A stretch of DNA of 64,000 nt. Source: Scolanthus callimorphus. Taxonomy: Eukaryota; Cnidaria; Anthozoa; Actiniaria; Edwardsiidae. The position numbers and the translations under genes were made by a program. This document shows, piece after piece, positions 60,101 to 64,000 of this stretch. Position 1 is the first letter of the stretch; every line of letters begins with the position of its first letter. The stretch is from positions 18,325,023 to 18,389,022 of the forward strand of contig CM066914.1 in assembly GCA_033964015.1 (NCBI GenBank), written 5' to 3'. The notes under the pieces were generated by a model. The model was not told the origin of the DNA, did no database searches, and saw only the letters and a program-made list of their open reading frames with translations.

Positions 60101-63100
60101 GCCGAGCACCCTGAGGGTAGAGTGGCTCTTTGTGTGAAAACAAACCAGAGTTCAGGAATAAACATCTAAACATCCTTCTGGACACCAACATCAGCTATGG
60201 CCAGAAAGTTGAAATAATCCAGACAGCATGTATTTCATATCACACTATTTTACTTTCTTTTCCAGTGGATCGAATGTTAGACGATCATGAATACCCATTG
60301 GAGATACAAAGTCACTGGAAACAAGAAGACGACGTCAGTTTCTTCCTGACTCGCAAAGTCCTACAGGTAATTTCATAGAGCGATATAAAATCCAGCAAAA
60401 CCTACTTTCCGTGCAAGTTGGCGACAAACCATCGACTACCTTTGCAAACGCCTTTTCGGCATGTTTTAAATGGAAATGTTTCAAATGGAAAAGTAGAAAG
60501 GCGTCGTAATGTTAAAACAATCCCGGGCATCACCAGCTAATCCTATCGGATATGTTATGGACTTAAAAGGACCTATCTTTAGATTCCATACCTAAAACTA
60601 TTTCTTTCCTCAGGCGAACGTGACTGAAACCAATGAAAAGCAAGATACACAGACAGCAGAAGAACACAAATCCAAGGAGAGGAAAACCTCTGCAATGGAT
60701 GTGCTACACGAGGCAATAGCGCGTCTAAAACACGGCAAAAATCAAGAGAAACAGAGTAGCAAGGAAGTTGAACCTTCACATACCGAGAGAAGAGAAACAC
60801 AAAGCTCGATTGACAGTGGGTACGGGAAAAGTGATACTGAACAGCAATGCGAGAATTACATGGAACCTATTGAAGAAGCAGAAGGGATGTTCGAAAATGA
60901 ACCGGACCCGGAGAAGAAGCAAAGAATGATTGAGAGGTTAAGAAAGAGAAGAACGTCTGTCGATGCTCTTGATCTTCATAATGTGCCTGCTGAGAAGCCG
61001 CCAGTTGCGCAAAGGCGAGTTTCCCAAATAGATAGATTCCGGGACAAGTTCTTTGAATACAAAAATTGCGAGATAGACGCTCTTGATCTTCATGATCATG
61101 ATAATAAAAGTAGCGACAAGCCAACGCCCCCGAGGCAGAGGAGAATATCACAGATCGACCGATTTAGAGATAAATTCAGGGAGTACTACCACGTGAAGGA
61201 ACCAAATCGCCGCGCGTCTAGTGTAGTCGTCCCAGTGCGTCAACATCAACCACGAGGGACAAGGTCAATGTCTTTATTTGACGCAGATAGACTAAACCTA
61301 CCAGCGCGCTTCAACCGTGAAGACAGCGCGAGGAGTTCTTCTTCCAGCGGCTCTAGCGCGCAAGAGTTGGGTTCAGTGTTCTCGTCCACCTCACCCAGAG
61401 ACATTCACACAACCTCAGACAATTCGCCGAATTTCACCTTGTTTAAGATACTCCAGAACAAGGAACTCGTTCGTGTGACTCTTTGTAGAGAACACGGCAA
61501 AGCTTTGGGGTTAGAACTCGCACAAGTAACAAGAACCGGGCGTGCCTCTGATGAGGACGATGCTGATAGTGAGGTCGTTTACGTGTTACATGACGGAGAG
61601 GGACATAACTCCGTTATAAGTAGCCCTGTTGGGGACCCTAGTCCAATTGATAATGAAACGTTCGTACCCATCTCGGATGATAGGGATAAAGCGACCTACG
61701 AAGAAAGACCAAACCAAGGTGTCGCTGCCGAACCAAGCAGTACCGGTGTATCGCCCCGACCTCCCAGGCGGAAAATGGCAACATCGCAAATCATTGGTAC
61801 CCCTCCTTCTATGCGGAGATCCCGGGCCGAGACTCCAGATTTTCACCTTCGTCCTCATGCGTCCTTAGAGCCACGCCCTTCCTCAGCCTTAGCACACTTG
61901 AGACAGAACAACCCCGCCCCCAGCCCTGGGGTAGTGGTGGTGGGGATCTCGGAGGGGAGCATAGCAGAGGAAAATGGCCTTCTCAAGGAAGATGACCTCA
62001 TTATGGAGGTAGGTCACTTAATGGTGGTTATAACCAAGAGTTCATTACCAAGAGTAACAATCTTGTATTAGTGTTGTTCCCAGCAAGGTCTTTTTAGTAA
62101 CATATTTTCATTGTTTGTTTACTTGGTACGTTTCCCACTAGCAAAAGGTTAAAAATGCCGGCTAGAACTACCAGCTTCTGTTGCATTTCACTCGGGTGGC
62201 TTGAAGATGCTTATACTAGACTACGAGTTGGTTAACTGCAAAATCTCTGTTCAATTTTATTTGTCCATGGCATCCTGTTTCGTTCCTTGGTTGCTGTCCT
62301 CATGGCGCTGTGCTTGATTTTATCACAGGTGAACGGACGACAGATGGTCAATCGTTCATTGGATGTGGTGATCGCCTGTCTACAAGCGACAGATGAGGTC
62401 GAGCTAGTAGTAGCACGCGAGAAACTGGACATACAATCTCCAAGATCTGAGGTACGCTAGACAACGCAGAATTGTTCAATTCAGATCTCTTTCACAAATG
62501 CGCATAATTTATTGCGCGAGAATTGTCTTTAGCTGGCAAACTCAATTTCTGAGGTTTCTTGCAAAAAGGATAAAACTAAAAATTACCACAATTTCAGGCA
62601 AATAAATCATTTTCAAGAAGTGCAAAATGCACTATTGCAGTATCGTCTATGTGGAATACTTGTGTACCTCACGTTGTATGGTCCAGGATTGAACTCTATA
62701 TCACGACACCCAATAACTAGCCAAGCATATAAGCCTAAAATAAAAGTTTTTCTGTACAAAAATTGCCCGCATGATAGCAAAAAGAACCAGTCAATGTTTT
62801 ATGCAACTCCACGTCAGTATCCGTCAGTCACACTCGTAAGTGCCACACTTACGGTTGGCAAGAGTTAGGGGAACAAGTTTTGAAGACCAACCAATTTGCT
62901 TAAATCCTTCTAGACTCCTGAGCCAGTCCAAGACTCGCCTTCTTACCATATCGAGCTCCAGGCACTAGCAGAGCAGGTCCAACAGCTAGTTACCAAGGTA
63001 ACCGAGATGCAGGAAGTACTGGGGCAAAAGGACAAGACCATCTCGACTCTCAAGAAAGCGCTTGTGAAGAAAAAATTGAAACTGAGTTCCAAGGATAAGA

Positions 63101-63129
63101 TAGTGGAAGGAGTGCAGGTTATTGTATAG
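48029..63129 (+). CDS. SAM-RA-RA-PDZ-coiled-coil scaffold, 12 exons
   Basis: Exons: 48029-48164, 48774-48824, 54674-54880, 56478-56638, 58251-58330, 58835-59104, 59494-59557, 59807-59939, 60266-60366, 60614-62008, 62329-62451, 62914-63129; 978 residues, all phases agree. Domains: SAM about 20-87; a basic linker; Ras-association domain 1 about 186-310; RA 2 about 311-400; a disordered region with a duplicated RRxS module (about 510-603); a PDZ domain from about 684 to 898 interrupted by about 133 disordered residues; a coiled coil about 920-960; C-terminus QVIV, a possible class II PDZ ligand. No signal peptide or membrane segment: a cytoplasmic adaptor. By domain knowledge, RA domains bind Ras/Rap GTPases, SAM mediates oligomers and PDZ binds membrane-protein tails, so a link from Ras/Rap signalling to junctions or receptors is inferred. 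The order differs from afadin (RA-RA-FHA-DIL-PDZ). The upstream start is uncertain: ATG 48029 is the first in-frame ATG after a stop. Confidence 0.85.
48774..48824 (+). CDS. SAM scaffold exon 2 (51 nt)
   Basis: Acceptor ttcttcttttcag; encodes DNHVDGKKLCDINGQYL, the SAM helices around the conserved DG-x-x-L. Phase 1-1, donor GTGAGT. Confidence 0.8.
   Translation: MTTWMGKNFVISMDNI
49186..49335 (+). CDS. Candidate optional exon in intron 2 of the SAM gene
   Basis: Acceptor catattttgtag, donor G|GTAAGA, 150 nt, phase 1-1, so it can follow exon 2 in frame. It encodes a basic segment (AHVQRHSAPARVKRAPLKL to KTRKNS). Its use would break the SAM domain. May be a chance open frame. Confidence 0.35.
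49538..49746 (+). CDS. Candidate optional exon, alternative terminus
   Basis: Acceptor gattatttag, phase 1 start, reading KPERDSDTPTTPPAAKRILE and helical residues to TAG. An internal donor (TAC|GTATGC, exon end 49650) would leave phase 0 and join the candidate exon at 50244. A MITE lies between them. Confidence 0.35.
49837..50130. mobile_element. Double-hairpin MITE, related to family C
   Basis: Hairpin 1 starts AACAATTATACCTCAAGG and returns 'gaggtctaattgtt'; junction CTAATTGTTTTAGTATAA; hairpin 2 ends AAACCAACTAGTTGGTC and GACCATTAGTTGGTTT. CCAATCAG at 50079. Terminal bases differ from copies at 29 and 32.6 kb, so it is a sister family. Confidence 0.85.
50244..50459 (+). CDS. Candidate terminal exon, unknown protein segment
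   Basis: Acceptor gctttcccccaacag; 71 residues (EGWPALVIQKGYEREIGA to NTSDDE) then TAA, phase 0 start. Well-mixed composition suggests real coding. It could end an isoform using 49538-49650 or belong to a nested gene. No domain recognised. Confidence 0.4.
   Translation, partial: EGWPALVIQKGYEREIGAARTHAKWHLPTPNISDHEFTVRLRQPGHPVKSCHLEIQTILSKFNTCNTSDDE
50465..53770. other. Intron 2 interior, no feature supported
   Basis: Isolated CTGATTGG at 50574; no convincing exon. ORF 51515-51937 (minus) has no domain or splice frame. Confidence 0.4.
53773..54110. other. GC-rich structured island in intron 2
   Basis: Markedly GC-rich against its surroundings. It holds a 9-bp perfect stem (AGCGCTTGC/GCAAGCGCT, 53807-53815 with 53832-53840), a 7-bp stem (CACTGAG/CTCAGTG, 53899-53905 with 53912-53918), and ATACTTACCT at 53924, which on the minus strand is the strong donor CTAG|GTAAGTAT. 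It may be a regulatory island, a minus-strand first exon or a structured RNA. No ORF of note. Confidence 0.4.
54533..54567 (-). repeat. Solitary unit of the 38-kb minisatellite
   Basis: GGGGAAAAATGGTCCAATTG then AAAGGCGAGATAAGG: one unit of the array at 38.3-39.15 kb on the opposite strand, with one extra A. It lies about 107 bases upstream of coding exon 54674-54880. Confidence 0.8.
54674..54880 (+). CDS. SAM scaffold exon 3: SAM C-terminal helix and basic linker
   Basis: Acceptor gttttcggtttcag. DHIGVINPATREKLLAAIYE completes the SAM domain exactly where exon 2 stops. The rest is basic (SGKRWRKPG). Phase 1-1. At 54792-54809 it contains an 18-mer one mismatch from the 38 kb minisatellite. 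Confidence 0.85.
55874..55971 (+). CDS. Candidate alternative terminal exon of the SAM gene
   Basis: Acceptor aaaatataccag; phase 1 start fits exon 3 (ACAG|). Reads GDPSEFLLNRGLSIADIAAK and 13 more residues to TAG. If used, the product would keep SAM but lose RA and PDZ. Confidence 0.35.
56306..56513 (+). repeat. 104-bp tandem duplication including a 3' splice site
   Basis: 56306-56409 and 56410-56513 are nearly the same. Each has a branch/polypyrimidine region, cttcag and the first 36 bases of exon 4. Only the second copy continues into the real exon; splicing to the first (56374) meets TGA at 56409. Confidence 0.9.
56478..56638 (+). CDS. SAM scaffold exon 4: linker
   Basis: Acceptor cgacttcag (second of two tandem copies). 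Encodes a H/S/R-rich linker (GDPHRHIRSTHG to PPAIQVEEE). Phase 1 in, 0 out, donor GTGAGT. Confidence 0.8.
56640..58250. other. Intron 4, no feature supported
   Basis: No exon, repeat or RNA signal that can be supported. Confidence 0.45.
58251..58330 (+). CDS. SAM scaffold exon 5: RA domain 1 start
   Basis: Acceptor tttctgttgcag; encodes GSVKVYVQALNQDAECKTV, the first RA beta strands. Phase 0 in, 2 out. Confidence 0.85.
58835..59104 (+). CDS. SAM scaffold exon 6: RA domain 1 body
   Basis: Acceptor tttgctttcag; encodes SQQLISKVIDDSDTF, VYYIAMETG and the late RA strand MIVLENDAHPLELQ. Phase 2-2, donor GTAAGC. Confidence 0.85.
59200..59345 (+). pseudogene. Decayed copy of exon 6 3' end and its donor
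   Basis: 'gtagattctggtcttc', 'aaaatgatcgtct' and 'gaggcgaagtaagct' repeat the end of exon 6 (from about 59010) with an internal deletion and an in-frame stop (taag). The following intron bases ('atgcagaatttg', 'gcgcaattctatgtg') are duplicated too. Confidence 0.75.
59494..59557 (+). CDS. SAM scaffold exon 7: RA1 end / RA2 start
   Basis: Acceptor attgttttcag; encodes FHLKMKSGGLVRVRVNVLCP. Phase 2 in, 0 out; the donor is the GTAAGA in 'aggggtaaga'. Confidence 0.8.
59616..59770. mobile_element. Fold-back element filling intron 7
   Basis: ATTTCGTATGACTGTGAAA and GGTGCCGCGAC return as GTCGCGGCAC and TTTCACAGTCATACGAAAT, inverted arms of about 30 bases. The loop is GC-rich with repeated ggtcgcgg. 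It occupies well over half of the 249-bp intron. Confidence 0.8.
59807..59939 (+). CDS. SAM scaffold exon 8: RA domain 2
   Basis: Acceptor ccttacctag; encodes HKTVYIARNTTTRQLVKLIL and SPDNFLIRES, an RA fold. Phase 0 in, 1 out with a weak donor GTTGGT. Confidence 0.8.
60266..60366 (+). CDS. SAM scaffold exon 9: RA domain 2 end
   Basis: Acceptor tttcttttccag; encodes VDRMLDDHEYPLEIQSHW, the usual RA ending L-x-D-x-E-x-P-L-x-x-Q, then FFLTRKVLQ. Phase 1 in, 0 out. Confidence 0.85.
60614..62008 (+). CDS. SAM scaffold exon 10: RRxS modules and first part of PDZ
   Basis: 465 codons, phase 0-0. Two copies of DALDLH ... QRR(V/I)SQIDRFRDKF (residues about 518-547 and 556-589), framed by RRTS (513) and RRAS (600). 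These are basophilic (PKA-type) phosphosite patterns. PDZ strands A-B are ELVRVTLCREHGKALGLELA; strand C onward resumes at GVVVVGISEGSIAEENGLL after about 133 disordered, S/P-rich residues. Confidence 0.85.
62329..62451 (+). CDS. SAM scaffold exon 11: second half of PDZ
   Basis: Acceptor gattttatcacag; encodes VNGRQMVNRSLDVVIACLQA and VELVVARE, the PDZ helix B and last strand. Phase 0-0, donor GTACGC. Confidence 0.9.
62914..63129 (+). CDS. SAM scaffold exon 12: coiled coil and stop
   Basis: Acceptor aatccttctag; encodes a coiled coil (ALAEQVQQLVTKVTEMQEVL) ending VQVIV before TAG. Phase 0. Confidence 0.85.
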   Translation, partial: TPEPVQDSPSYHIELQALAEQVQQLVTKVTEMQEVLGQKDKTISTLKKALVKKKLKLSSKDKIVEGVQVIV

Positions 63130-64000
63130 AAATGAAATAGAAATGAAGAAGACCTTCTTCGGGGCAAAACGTGTATAGAATATATTTTTATCTAAGAGAA
63201 ATAGGCGGACCCCTAAAGAAACAATAGTCATTTTTTTCATTAGCTTTTTTCAAACAGCGGGAATGCTTGTTCTGTTAACGAAGAATTCGCTCGAGAGTAT
63301 TCTGTTGTTTAAGGGTCGACTCTACATAAGTACTCTTTTGTACCACTTTGCAACACTCTCAAAGTGTTGTCTTGATAATGTATATAATGTACAGTCTTTC
63401 GGGGACTTATCCCACTTTGAAATGGGGTACTAGGTATGCCCGTGGCCGGGTCAACTGAATGAGTGAACACATCAAGCATTATGGCTTGATGAACATATCT
63501 GAATAATGCTTTAGGGGTGCCGAGCCGAACTGAACAAAATATATTCACAACATTCTGTGTTCAATTGGTTTAATTATGGGCCTTAGGGTTTCTGCCAATT
63601 AATTTTAAGAGACCCGCATCATACTCCTACACAGCATACATTTTGTTATTATTTCATATTGTTATCTATTTCCATTGAGATTAATTGACATAACCTACAT
63701 TACAACTGTTTGAGGATAAGTGCGATCCAGTGCTTTCAAAATATCGAGTGTGCTTTTGGCAGTTGGGTCTTTCTTCTTTGTCAATCAAACCGTGGACCTA
63801 ACCAATCACATACATCGCCTAGAACAGTCGCTTGGCTTCCCTTGAAACACATGGCGCGACAAAAGCCAATTCACGGCATTAGACGAAGTTGGACCTGGAT
63901 CTGATTGGCTAACAAGATTTGATTGACTACGCAGAAAAAAAGCAAAAGCCCACTCCGAGCTTCGAACGCAGTAGATCGCGCGTTTTCGCTCGTTTCGTGA
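63130..64000. other. Downstream region, no gene supported
   Basis: 3' UTR and intergenic DNA past the scaffold gene. CTGATTGG at 63901. No canonical AATAAA was seen close to the stop. Confidence 0.4.

Overview
This window is animal nuclear DNA, most likely from an anthozoan cnidarian (a sea anemone or stony coral). The evidence is split genes with GT-AG introns, a PAR-type bZIP, secreted proteins mixing TSP1-like, sushi, HYR and GCC2/GCC3 modules, and introns packed with short fold-back elements. The species cannot be named from sequence alone. All exon boundaries below were worked out by hand from splice signals, reading phase and domain continuity; no transcript data were available.

Layout. 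1-340: one Kazal-domain exon (minus strand) of a gene running off the left edge. 2301-3770: an intronless PAR-like bZIP transcription factor (minus) with a possible poly(A) signal and a D-box-like site upstream. 3.8-26.6 kb: no gene I can support, but several repeat families, including a Mutator-like MITE with a 9-bp target duplication at 22.5 kb. 26610-40549: a 13-exon plus-strand gene for a secreted, cysteine-rich protein (signal peptide, three TSP1-like modules, sushi, two HYR, sushi, an unassigned central region, two GCC2/GCC3), resembling the SVEP1-type extracellular proteins. Its introns hold nested double-hairpin MITEs, a 41-bp minisatellite, and a fold-back element whose body is an expanded minisatellite. 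Exon 8 carries an apparent one-base frameshift. 42241-43386: an intronless ORF for a disordered 381-residue protein of unknown function. 48029-63129: a 12-exon plus-strand gene for an intracellular scaffold with SAM, two Ras-association domains, a PDZ domain interrupted by about 133 residues, and a C-terminal coiled coil. Several phase-compatible optional exons inside it could make truncated SAM-only forms.

The most interesting observations are: (1) four groups of MITEs that share one layout, two hairpins joined by AATTGTTTTAGT-like sequence, with CCAATCAG near the 3' end; (2) the fold-back minisatellite at 38.2-39.2 kb, with a stray unit in an intron and a related 18-mer inside a coding exon 16 kb away; (3) the SAM-RA-RA-split-PDZ architecture with a duplicated RRxS module; (4) three separate local duplications that copied splice sites of exons.
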